A program made the translations under genes and the position numbers. A stretch of DNA of 64,000 bases, taken from NCBI RefSeq assembly GCF_006974105.1, contig NZ_CP036282.1:124001-188000 (forward strand), read 5' to 3'. Shown here one piece after another: positions 18,667-26,526 of the stretch. Each line of letters begins with the position of its first letter. Within the stretch, counting starts at the first letter, position 1. The notes below the pieces were generated by a model. It saw nothing but the letters and a program-made list of their open reading frames with translations, ran no database searches and had not been told where the DNA came from. This DNA is from Rhodoferax aquaticus. Its GTDB lineage: Bacteria > Pseudomonadota > Gammaproteobacteria > Burkholderiales > Burkholderiaceae_C.

Positions 18667-19107
18667 TTAGTTGCGTGGCGGTGTCATTTGATCTGCGGGA
18701 AGCAAGGCCATTACGGCCATCGAAAAATGCGAGTTGGCATGGGCGTTGAGCTTGCTGAATTCAGGTGTTCTGAAGAGCGCGGCCCAGTAAGTTAGCGTCG
18801 CCCAGCGGGACACATGGACATAGTGCGGCGCGTTGTCTGCATTGAGGTTCTGCAAAAACTCTTCAGACAAATATCCCGCTTGCCGCTTCATCAGCGCACG
18901 CATATCGTTCAGCGCTAACAAAGCGTCAGCGGGCGCGCTGTCGGGCGCGCTGTCGGGCGCGATGCTCACTTCCACCACTACCGTCACCGGCCCCACCAGG
19001 TCGGGCACGGTTTGGGCATGGCTTGGCAGAGAGATGCATGCCAACAGGGCCAACGCACACGCAAACAAGGCCTGCCCCATGGGCCGAAAGGCAAGGACTT
19101 CTTTCAT
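18667..19107 (-). CDS. Secreted protein with ABM-like (dimeric ferredoxin-fold) domain
   Basis: 146 residues from ATG at 19107; a longer in-frame TTG start at 19164 is less likely. N-terminal signal peptide (ALFACALALLACISLPSHAQ), then a mature domain of about 100 residues. The LKRQAGYLSEEFLQNL, YVHVSRWATLTYWAALF sequence matches the antibiotic-biosynthesis-monooxygenase (ABM) type fold, here exported. A short APDSAPDSAPA stretch between the signal peptide and the domain is encoded by a tandem 12-base repeat. Function in the periplasm is unknown. Confidence 0.65.
   Translation of the reverse strand: MKEVLAFRPMGQALFACALALLACISLPSHAQTVPDLVGPVTVVVEVSIAPDSAPDSAPADALLALNDMRALMKRQAGYLSEEFLQNLNADNAPHYVHVSRWATLTYWAALFRTPEFSKLNAHANSHFSMAVMALLPADQMTPPRN
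18929..18960. repeat. Tandem 12-base repeat inside the 18667 gene
   Basis: GGGCGCGCTGTC occurs twice followed by a partial third copy. In frame it encodes the repeated Pro-Asp-Ser-Ala unit of the linker after the signal peptide; a copy-number change would alter linker length by four residues without a frameshift. Confidence 0.6.
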
Positions 19108-19221
19108 AGGCTGCGGTACTCCATGCAGAGGGTCAACTCGGGATGAGTCAACGCTGATCTTCAACTGGTGGATGTAAGCCGTCTGTGCGCTGCCAGACCA
19201 ATGGCAACGATGCGATGTGAC

Positions 19222-19680
19222 TTATTCCACTTGGGCACGCCGTCGGCGCCTGAGCCGGACCACCAAATAGGCCACCACGCCAACGTTCACGCTCAAGACG
19301 CTCAGATTGACAGCCGTCGTGTGAACCACCAAGTGGCTTAGCTCCAGCGGAACATAGACCGCGCCCGACACCGCAGCCAGCCACTCGGCCCAGACTCTGC
19401 CACGCCACAGTCCGTACCCTTCAGTCGGCCGCAAGGCTGCGTAGCCCCAAGCGAGCAGAATCACCTGCCGCATATCCGCGTTCTGCAGCGCACGGATGTC
19501 ATCCAGCAGCATGCGCGGAAAGTGAGCCTGCGGGTCCACATGCAAGCGCCCCAGCAACGCGTAGGCCAGTTCCTGCACATCATGGTGCGCCAGACCCAAG
19601 AGCCCCACGCTGGCAGCAATAGCCACCAAGCCCTTGAGCCCTTCAAACAGGGCGATAGACAGCAGCGCCTTGTTGATCAC
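19222..19680 (-). CDS. DUF2127 family membrane protein
   Basis: 152 residues, three to four membrane segments. The family opens with an LFEGLKGLVAIAASVGLL helix and carries a GLWxxRxWAEWL block (GYGLWRGRVWAEWLAAVSG) in the third quarter, followed by PLELSHL. The C-terminus is a basic RLRRRRR tail facing the cytoplasm. GTG start at 19680. No known function. It lies on the same strand as the secreted ABM-like gene, 114 bases upstream of that gene's start. Confidence 0.8.
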   Translation of the reverse strand: MINKALLSIALFEGLKGLVAIAASVGLLGLAHHDVQELAYALLGRLHVDPQAHFPRMLLDDIRALQNADMRQVILLAWGYAALRPTEGYGLWRGRVWAEWLAAVSGAVYVPLELSHLVVHTTAVNLSVLSVNVGVVAYLVVRLRRRRRAQVE

Positions 19681-19825
19681 CGTGTCTAACCCGCACAGGG
19701 GTCTGGGTTTTGTTGGAGCGAGGGGATGTTGTGGATGGCAAAGGCCGGTAGGTGTTAGCGGCCTACTGGCCTACCTTAGAGGCAATGGCTTCCGAGCGCA
19801 TTGATTGATCTCAAGTCACGATGCA

Positions 19826-19872
19826 ATTGCTATGAATATAGGAGCTGCGTGCGCAATGTAGACGTGCGCAAT
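19826..19872. repeat. Degenerate dispersed-repeat relative
   Basis: TTGCTATGAATATAGGAGCT then GCGTGCGCAATGTAGACGTGCGCAATA. It sits 13 bases past the stop codon of the OLD-family gene, between two minus-strand genes. Confidence 0.45.
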
Positions 19873-19884
19873 AACTGTTCTACT

Positions 19885-21684
19885 TCAGGTTTTGATCTGA
19901 ATTACTTGTACTAACCAGACTTGCAGTGGATCTAGGCGATCGGATGCGTTGGCCAATAGCCATTTGACGATTTGAGGGCCATGCGAAGTTTTGTGATATT
20001 CCAAGGTTCCAACTTCCCTGAAAACCGCATTGAGCAGTTTTGCTGCGTGTATTGCATTACTGCTTGCATTCCTTGGTTGCAAGAGGCAGTCAAGCCCTTT
20101 TCCAAGTCGTTCTAACGCCTCTGCAACGGTACTCGTCGAGATCTCACGATCAAGCGATGTACTAAGCACTGCTGAAATGGCGTCTGCATGTAAGAAGTAG
20201 TCCTCCAGCATGGTGACCGGCAGAAAGTGAACTACCCCAGCACAGTCAGCTTCAATTTGTGTGATTTGCTCTTTTCGACGGCTTTCTCTATCCAATGCAA
20301 TTGCGACCATTGGCGGGGCGAGAAAACTGCTTGAGCTCAGTTTGCTGTAGATGTTGGCAATCGTTTTAGGACTTATTTTTTTTGACTCAAGATCGCCGGT
20401 TGCATGTAGCGGAAGTGTGGCTATTCCTTGTGCATGTTCGGGGAAGTACTTCCTCAGCAATAAGGGAAAGACAGCAGCCTCAGTTTCGCCCTCTACCCAA
20501 AGAACCTTATCGCAACCATGCAAATCCGTGAGGCTGATACCGAGGTCAAGAAGCCCAGCTCTTAGTTCGTTGAGTTTTTTGCCAACAGTCTGTTTCACTG
20601 TGGTTTGTTGTCCATCATGTTCCATCAACGTGACCGTCGTCGCGTCTACTGTGCGCAATACGTCGCTGGAGTGCGTTGTTATAAAGAACTGATGTTTGCT
20701 GCCAACTTCCGCCAAGATCGACAGCAGTTCACGTAAGGCTCTTGGATGTAAGAATGAGTTAGGTTCCTCTAACAGGATGAGACGTTGAGTCTGCGCGGTA
20801 AGTGCTACGTAGAGAATTGCTAGCGCATTCCCTATGCCTGTACCCACTCGATTAATGGGCACCGCTAAATCCCCTCGGTTCAAATGAGTCGGAGCGGAAT
20901 GCACTCGAAGCTCAAACTGGTTGTTTCCATTCGGTGGCGCTGCCACCCAGTAAATAGTGGGAAATACCCGGTGCAGTAGCTTGTTGAGCTGGTCGAACAA
21001 ATTGCTGTTGTTGGACTGCAGATAGTTGATGCAGTAGGCCAAATTTTCGCTGTTCGGTAGCAACTCTCCATTGGCGAAATGACCACAAATCGGCTTGATG
21101 TTTCGCTCAGAAGAAAAGCGATATATCTTTTGAGGGAGCTTTTGCCAGATTTGTCTTAACTCTTCAGCATTGTTGGTCACTACGAAGCTGCTGAAGTCCG
21201 ACAAATTTATTGCCGAAAATTTGGTGTTCGTCCCGAAAGTGCGCCATGTTGCAGGCCAGTCGCGGAACTGTAACCGCGCTGCAACAGGGCTATTGATCTG
21301 TAGTTTGAAGCTCAATTCCTGCTGGGTAGAACTAAGTCGTTGTCGAATGAGGTCAAAGTCGTTGCAGTACAAATGACCAGGTGCATTCCCGACCCCTAAA
21401 TAAACATCCGATACAGGGTATGCAAGGCTCTTCAGTTCTTGTGTAGAAACTGAAATGGTCAATTCGACTTCAGACTTTTCAGTAGGGACGTGACCCGGTT
21501 CATTGGAGTTCAACGTGGAAAGATGTGGAGTGTCACTTAATTCGTGCAGGGCGATTGCCTCTAGAACTGAAGTTTTTCCACTTGAGTTGGCTCCCAAGAG
21601 AATGTTGAAGCCAGGTCCGAATTCAAACTCTGTAGGTTGGAAAAAACTCTTGTAGTTTGCAATCTTCAGGTGCGATATGTGCAT
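19885..21684 (-). CDS. OLD family ATP-dependent nuclease (AAA + TOPRIM)
   Basis: 599 residues from ATG at 21684, or 603 from 21696. N-terminal ABC/SMC-like ATPase: MHISHLKIANYKSF opening, Walker A LLGANSSGKTS (near 29-39), a signature-like VGTGIGNALAILYVAL, Walker B LILLEEPNSFLHP and ITTHSS H-loop. A TOPRIM domain starts near residue 390 with KVLWVEGETEAAVFPLLL, where the Glu is the metal ligand. OLD proteins nick and degrade DNA and often serve in phage defence. No UvrD-like helicase gene is adjacent, so this is a stand-alone class 1 type. Base composition is visibly AT-richer than neighbours, suggesting transfer. Confidence 0.88.
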   Translation of the reverse strand: MHISHLKIANYKSFFQPTEFEFGPGFNILLGANSSGKTSVLEAIALHELSDTPHLSTLNSNEPGHVPTEKSEVELTISVSTQELKSLAYPVSDVYLGVGNAPGHLYCNDFDLIRQRLSSTQQELSFKLQINSPVAARLQFRDWPATWRTFGTNTKFSAINLSDFSSFVVTNNAEELRQIWQKLPQKIYRFSSERNIKPICGHFANGELLPNSENLAYCINYLQSNNSNLFDQLNKLLHRVFPTIYWVAAPPNGNNQFELRVHSAPTHLNRGDLAVPINRVGTGIGNALAILYVALTAQTQRLILLEEPNSFLHPRALRELLSILAEVGSKHQFFITTHSSDVLRTVDATTVTLMEHDGQQTTVKQTVGKKLNELRAGLLDLGISLTDLHGCDKVLWVEGETEAAVFPLLLRKYFPEHAQGIATLPLHATGDLESKKISPKTIANIYSKLSSSSFLAPPMVAIALDRESRRKEQITQIEADCAGVVHFLPVTMLEDYFLHADAISAVLSTSLDREISTSTVAEALERLGKGLDCLLQPRNASSNAIHAAKLLNAVFREVGTLEYHKTSHGPQIVKWLLANASDRLDPLQVWLVQVIQIKT

Positions 21685-21705
21685 CTCTGTTCCCATGTAA
21701 ATAAC

Positions 21706-21728
21706 CCCGCAGGCGTATGCTCTGCGGG
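21706..21728. other. Stem-loop upstream of the OLD-family gene
   Basis: Perfect 7-base stem CCCGCAG / CTGCGGG with a 9-base loop, in the leader of the OLD-family gene (minus strand). There is no T-run on either side. It could be a leader structure, or a stop for transcription arriving from the pyrimidine transporter operon. Confidence 0.4.
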
Positions 21729-21755
21729 TTGGATTGTGGCAGCTTGTTTTGGTGA

Positions 21756-21893
21756 CTAAACCACCTTCGCCCGTTCCAACGTCGCATGCAGCAGCATATT
21801 GCAGCCTGCCGTGATGTGCTCCGGTTTGGTGTCTTCAATCTCGTCTTGGCTACTGCCGTCTTTACTGGGGATGAAGACTATGCGGCTGGGCAG
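21756..21893 (-). pseudogene. 3' remnant of a Zn-dependent amidohydrolase gene
   Basis: On the minus strand this reads IVFIPSKDGSSQDEIEDTKP, then EHITAGCNMLLHATLERAKVV and a stop. That is close to the C-terminus of the amidohydrolase gene at 26527 (MIFIPCKDGISHNEIEDAKP, then EHITAGCNVLLHAMLERAGT). Directly upstream in frame is a TAG, so only about 45 codons survive and no start is available. It lies just past the end of the ABC transporter genes, so the transporter block is flanked by two copies of the same hydrolase 3' end. Probably a duplication or recombination scar. Confidence 0.85.
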
Positions 21894-21936
21894 CTAATCA
21901 CGAGAGGTTCAAACCTCTTCTGGCCGCATCAATACG

Positions 21937-22860
21937 TCAACGTTCGCCTTTTCGATACGGTTTCATCAACGCTTGCGGGTAGCTGGCTTTGCGTGCCACC
22001 AGCACCAGCGCGAGGATGGACAGCACGTAGGGCAGCATCAGGTAGAGCTGGTAGGGCAGCACTGCGCTACCGCTTTGCTGCAGTCGCAACTGGATAGCGT
22101 CAAAGAATGCAAACAGCAGCGCGCCCAGCAAGGCCTTGCCGGGCCGCCATGAGGCAAATACAACCAATGCCACACAGATCCACCCGCGGCCGTTCACCAT
22201 ATTGAAGAAGAAGGCGTTGAATGCAGACAGGGTGAGGAAAGAGCCTGCAATACCCATCAAAGCAGAGCCTGCCACGATGGCACCGGTGCGCACTTGCGCC
22301 ACCGAAACGCCTTGGCCTTCCGCGGCTTGCGGGTTCTCGCCAACCATGCGCACAGACAAACCCAAGGGCGTGCGATACAACACATACGCCAATAACGGAA
22401 CCAATGCCAGTGCCAACAGCGTGAGCGGTGTTTGCTGCGCAAGCACTGGCAGGCCCAGCCACCCCATCTCGGCAAAGGGGGTGATGGTGGGCGGCGTGCT
22501 CACTTTGGGAAAACTCACCCGGTAGCCGTAGTAACTGAGCGAGGTGGCCAGCAGTGTGATGCCGAGGCCCGACACGTGTTGCGACAGCGCGAGGCCTACG
22601 GTCAGAAACGCATGCAACGAACCCAGCACCGCCCCGGTGGCCGCCGCTGCCGCCACACCGACCCACAAAGGCGCCCCGGCATACACGGTGAGCCAGCCGG
22701 TGAAGGCCCCTGCCACCAGGATGCCCTCAATGCCTAGGTTCAACACCCCGGCCCGCTCGCACAACAACACGCCCAGGGTCCCAAAAATCAGGGGCGTGGC
22801 TATGCGCAGCACCGCCACCCAGAACGAGAGGTTGGACAAGATATCGACTAGTTCCGTCAT
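21937..22860 (-). CDS. BMP-type ABC transporter permease (second subunit)
   Basis: 307 residues, about eight to nine membrane segments, of the BPD_transp_2 (RbsC-like) fold used by nucleoside importers. Diagnostic blocks: RIATPLIFGTLGVLLCERAGVLN near the N-terminus, NLGIEGILVAGAFTGW, and GRGWICVALVVFASWRPG in the C-terminal half. The ATG overlaps the stop of the preceding permease gene (ATGA). It is the last complete gene of the pyrimidine operon. Paired with the 22857 permease it should form the membrane channel. Confidence 0.9.
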   Translation of the reverse strand: MTELVDILSNLSFWVAVLRIATPLIFGTLGVLLCERAGVLNLGIEGILVAGAFTGWLTVYAGAPLWVGVAAAAATGAVLGSLHAFLTVGLALSQHVSGLGITLLATSLSYYGYRVSFPKVSTPPTITPFAEMGWLGLPVLAQQTPLTLLALALVPLLAYVLYRTPLGLSVRMVGENPQAAEGQGVSVAQVRTGAIVAGSALMGIAGSFLTLSAFNAFFFNMVNGRGWICVALVVFASWRPGKALLGALLFAFFDAIQLRLQQSGSAVLPYQLYLMLPYVLSILALVLVARKASYPQALMKPYRKGER

Positions 22861-23918
22861 TTGAACTTGACCCGGTATTGCGTCATTAGCGTGGCTACCA
22901 GTACCGAAATCAGTGAAGCCGCCACGATCACGTCGGCAATGTAGGTGGGCACTCCCACAGCACGGCTCATGCTGTCGGCGCCCACCAGAACGCCCGCCAC
23001 AAACATACTGGCGGCCACTACGCCCAGCGGATGTAAGCCAGCCAACATGGCAATCACGATGCCGCTATAGCCATAGCCTGGCGACATATCCAGCGTGAGG
23101 TAGCTGGTGCGGCCGGCCACCTCGATGGCGCCTGCCAGCCCGGCCAGCGCCCCTGAGAGCATGGCTACCAGCACCACCGTGCGCGTGACTGGAACGCCCG
23201 CAAACGCCGCGGCGCGCGGGTTGGTACCCACTGCGCGAATGTCAAAGCCCAGTACCGTGTATTTCATCAAAACCCATATCAGCACGGCCAGCGCGCAGGC
23301 GCCCAAGAGGCCCGTGTGCAGCCGGGTTTGCGCAATCAGTTTGCCCAACTCTAGGTCGGCAAGTAGTGCCACACTCTGCGGCCAACCCATGGCGGTCGGG
23401 TCTTTCATTGGGCCGTCCAGCATCAGCGAAACGAAGAGCAGCACGATGAAGTTGAGCAGCAGCGTGGTAACTACCTCGTCTACGCCCAGTCGGGCTTTCA
23501 TCAGGGCCGGGCCTAGCAAGAGCAGGGCGCCCGCCAGCGCAGCGGCCAGTAGCATCAAAACAAATAGCAATGCCGCAGGCAGTTCAAACCCGGTACCACC
23601 GTGCATGCCGCCCACCGCGACAGCGGCCAGAGCACCCACATACAACTGGCCTTCGGCTCCAATGTTGAACAACCGGGCCTTGAAGGCTACGGCGGCAGCC
23701 AGCCCGGTCAGAATCAGCGGCACCGCGCGTGTCAGCGTTTCACTGAGCGCAAACACCGACCCAAAGCCACCTTGCAGAATCAGCCCATAGGTTTGGCCCA
23801 CAGGTGCTCCGGCCCAAAGCACCAGCAGTGTACTGATTAAGAGCGTGAAAAGCACTGCACTGATGGGTGCCAGCACCAGGACTGCAGGTGACGTTGTGTT
23901 GCGTTTGACGAGTTGCAT
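22857..23918 (-). CDS. BMP-type ABC transporter permease (first subunit)
   Basis: 353 residues from ATG at 23918 (MQLVKRNTT); the open frame continues upstream only as an out-of-phase shadow of the ATPase gene. About nine membrane segments, with LTRAVPLILTGLAAAVAFKARLFNIG and AEGQLYVGALAAVAVGG typical of the larger permease of PnrA/BmpA-like importers, and a conserved VGTNPRAAAFAGV loop. Starts seven bases after the ATPase stop and overlaps the next permease by four bases, so coupled translation is expected. Confidence 0.9.
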   Translation of the reverse strand: MQLVKRNTTSPAVLVLAPISAVLFTLLISTLLVLWAGAPVGQTYGLILQGGFGSVFALSETLTRAVPLILTGLAAAVAFKARLFNIGAEGQLYVGALAAVAVGGMHGGTGFELPAALLFVLMLLAAALAGALLLLGPALMKARLGVDEVVTTLLLNFIVLLFVSLMLDGPMKDPTAMGWPQSVALLADLELGKLIAQTRLHTGLLGACALAVLIWVLMKYTVLGFDIRAVGTNPRAAAFAGVPVTRTVVLVAMLSGALAGLAGAIEVAGRTSYLTLDMSPGYGYSGIVIAMLAGLHPLGVVAASMFVAGVLVGADSMSRAVGVPTYIADVIVAASLISVLVATLMTQYRVKFK

Positions 23919-23925
23919 ATTGGGG

Positions 23926-25470
23926 TTAGTGTTCCGCCCCGGCCATGGCCAGACCAATGGTTTCGCGGGTCCAGTCCTCGGCCGGGCGCGCAGCGCTGAG
24001 CGCGCCTGCGTGCATGACGGCCACGCGGTCGCCCAAGGTGAGCACTTCATCCAGATCGTCGGAGATAACCAGCACCGCAGCCCCCGCATCGCGGGCGGCC
24101 AGCAGTTGGCCTTGCACATAGCGTACGGCGCCGATGTCGAGACCCCAGGTGGGTTGGTGCGCCACGATGAGCCTAGGCGTGTGGGTCTGTGCCTGCACGC
24201 CATCTGTGGTGGCCGCGTCAGGGTGCAGAAGGGCTCGCCCCAAAATCAGTTTCTGCATATTGCCACCAGACAGTGCGCGCGCCGCACTGGTTGCACCGCC
24301 ACCGCGCACATCAAATGCAGCAATCACCCGCTGCGCATAGGCTTTGGCTGCGGCACGGCGTACCCACCCCCAAATGGAAAATGCAGGGGTGCGCAGCCGC
24401 TCAGATGCTACGTTCTCCCAGAGCGGCAAGTCTCCCACCACGCCAACAGCGTGCCGGTCTTCGGGAATGCGAGCCACGCCGCGCTTCACCAGGTCCGCAG
24501 GGCTGGCCGGCAGCGGTTGGCCCTGCAGGGTGACGCGCCCTGCGCTTGCCGTACGTGTGCCACTCAGTAGCTCAGCCAGCGCCACTTGCCCGTTGCCCGA
24601 AACGCCGGCAATGGCTACTAGCTCACCACTGCGCAGTTGCAAGTTAACCTGGTGCAACTTTTCGCGGCCGCGGCCGGTGCTTACGTTGTCCAGTTCGCAC
24701 ACCACCTCGCCCGCGCCACGGCTGGGCTGGCGCACGGGCGCTTCAATAGCGTGGCCGACCATCCACTGCGCCAATTGGCTTTGGGTGGTGCCTTGGGCTG
24801 GCGCCTGTGCCACCAGCTTGCCGCCGCGCAGCACGGCCACCCGGTGCGACACTCGCAGCACTTCACCCAGCTTGTGGCTGATGAAGATGATGGACAAGCC
24901 TTGTGCCACCATCTGGGTGAGCACATCAAACAGTGCTTCGCTTTCTTGCGGTGTCAGCACCGCCGTGGGTTCGTCCAGAATCAGAATGCGTGCGCCACGG
25001 TACAGCGCCTTTAATATCTCCACACGTTGGCGCGCACCTACAGACAGGCTGCCCACCAGCGCATCGGCATCTACCGCCAGACCAAAGCGCTGGGCTACCT
25101 CGGCCAGGCGCTGGCGTGCAGCGCTGCGGCGGGTAAAGGGTTGCCACAGGGGCTCAGAGCCCATCATCACGTTGTCCAGCACGCTGAGGTTGTCGGCTAG
25201 CGTGAAATGTTGGTGCACCATGCCAATGCCTGCGGCCAAGGCGGCCTTGGGGTCGCCTGCTGGCAGGGACTGGCCAAATGCGCGGATGTGGCCCGCGTCC
25301 GCGACGTAGTGGCCAAACAGAATGGATACCAGCGTGGACTTGCCCGCTCCGTTTTCTCCCAGCAAAGCCAACACCTCACCCGCACCGAGGTGCAGAGAGA
25401 TGCTGTCATTGGCCACCAGCGAGCCAAAGCGCTTGGTAATGCCGGAGAGAACTAGAACGGGGTCGCTCAC
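23926..25470 (-). CDS. BMP-type ABC transporter ATP-binding protein (two ABC domains)
   Basis: 514 residues with two tandem nucleotide-binding domains. Domain 1 has Walker A GENGAGKST near 37-45, signature LSVGARQRVEI and Walker B ILILDEPTAVLTP. Domain 2 has a degenerate Walker A (GVSGNGQVAL) and signature LSGGNMQKLILGRAL, as in RbsA/YufO-type ATPases where one site is weak. GTG start at 25470, 18 bases after the binding-protein stop. It powers the importer formed with the two downstream permeases; substrate is inferred from the neighbouring pyrimidine catabolic genes. Confidence 0.92.
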   Translation of the reverse strand: MSDPVLVLSGITKRFGSLVANDSISLHLGAGEVLALLGENGAGKSTLVSILFGHYVADAGHIRAFGQSLPAGDPKAALAAGIGMVHQHFTLADNLSVLDNVMMGSEPLWQPFTRRSAARQRLAEVAQRFGLAVDADALVGSLSVGARQRVEILKALYRGARILILDEPTAVLTPQESEALFDVLTQMVAQGLSIIFISHKLGEVLRVSHRVAVLRGGKLVAQAPAQGTTQSQLAQWMVGHAIEAPVRQPSRGAGEVVCELDNVSTGRGREKLHQVNLQLRSGELVAIAGVSGNGQVALAELLSGTRTASAGRVTLQGQPLPASPADLVKRGVARIPEDRHAVGVVGDLPLWENVASERLRTPAFSIWGWVRRAAAKAYAQRVIAAFDVRGGGATSAARALSGGNMQKLILGRALLHPDAATTDGVQAQTHTPRLIVAHQPTWGLDIGAVRYVQGQLLAARDAGAAVLVISDDLDEVLTLGDRVAVMHAGALSAARPAEDWTRETIGLAMAGAEH

Positions 25471-25488
25471 GTCGCGCAGGGGTTCACA

Positions 25489-26487
25489 CTACTTGGCCGT
25501 TGACTTGGGCTGGGTGTCGTCCACCACAACGGTGAAGCTGCCGTCCAAAATGGCTTTTTCCTTAGCCTTCATTTTGGTCACGATGTCGGCAGGCACTTTT
25601 TTCTCGAAGGTTCCCAAGGGGGCCAATGACGAGCCTTTGTACTTCATCATTGAATACTGGCCGTAGTCTTCAGCGGCAAACTTGCCCTCCTTGATCAACT
25701 TGATGGCGCGGTCGGCAGAGGGTTCAAAGTGCCACATTGCTGAGGCGACCACCGTGTCGGGGTATTGGGGCTGGGTGTTGATCACATTGCCGATGGCGAG
25801 TTTGCCCTTCTCTTTGGCTGCGTCGCTCACTCCAAAGCGCTCGGCGTACATCACGTCAGCACCTTTGTCGATCATGGCAAAGGCGGCTTCCTTGGCCTTG
25901 GGTGGGTCAAACCAGCTGTTGATAAAACTTACGCTGAACTCGACCTTGGGGTTTACTTCTTTGGCTCCGGCCATGAAGGCGTTCATCAGGCGGTTCACTT
26001 CTGGGATTGGGAAGCCACCCACCATGCCGATCTTGTTGCTCTTGGTCATGCCGCCAGCCACCATGCCCGAGAGGTAGGCTGGTTCCTGGATGTAGTTGTC
26101 AAACACGCTGAAGTTCGGCGCGGCAGGCTTGCCACTGGAGCCCATCAAAAAAGCGGTTTTAGGAAAGTCTTTGGCTACTTTGCGTGCAGCAGCCTCTACT
26201 GCGAATGCCTCGCCCACAATCAGTGCATTGCCGGCGGTGGCGTACTCGCGCATCACGCGCTCGTAGTCAGCATTGCTCACGTTTTCGCTGGCCTTGTATT
26301 CAATCTCGCCACGCGCCTCGGCGGCTTTGAGCGCGGTGTGCAGGCGCCCGGCCCATTGCTGCTCGAACGGTACGGTGTAGATACCGGCGACTTTGAGTTT
26401 TGCTTGCGCCAGTGCAAGGCCGGGGGCCATGGTGGCCAAAGTTGCGGCCAACACCACCGCGCGGCGGCTGATAAGCTTCAGAGACAT
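25489..26487 (-). CDS. BMP family substrate-binding protein
   Basis: 332 residues. Signal peptide ending ALAQA, then the BMP/PnrA fold: KVAGIYTVPFEQQWAGRLH, YKASENVSNADYERVMREYA, VGGFPIPEVNRLMNAFMAG, and NVINTQPQYPDTVVASA. Proteins of this family bind purine or pyrimidine nucleosides (PnrA) or related bases. ATG at 26487 follows AGGAG. It lies 39 bases past the amidohydrolase gene and so belongs to the pyrimidine operon. A uracil/thymine nucleoside or base ligand is inferred from that context. Confidence 0.9.
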   Translation of the reverse strand: MSLKLISRRAVVLAATLATMAPGLALAQAKLKVAGIYTVPFEQQWAGRLHTALKAAEARGEIEYKASENVSNADYERVMREYATAGNALIVGEAFAVEAAARKVAKDFPKTAFLMGSSGKPAAPNFSVFDNYIQEPAYLSGMVAGGMTKSNKIGMVGGFPIPEVNRLMNAFMAGAKEVNPKVEFSVSFINSWFDPPKAKEAAFAMIDKGADVMYAERFGVSDAAKEKGKLAIGNVINTQPQYPDTVVASAMWHFEPSADRAIKLIKEGKFAAEDYGQYSMMKYKGSSLAPLGTFEKKVPADIVTKMKAKEKAILDGSFTVVVDDTQPKSTAK

Positions 26488-26526
26488 AGTTACTCCTAGA
26501 TTAGTGACACCAAAAACGGACGCACG

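Noticed and set aside
19885..21684. OLD-family gene as GajA of a Gabija defence system
   Set aside because: No UvrD-like helicase (GajB) gene is adjacent on either side.
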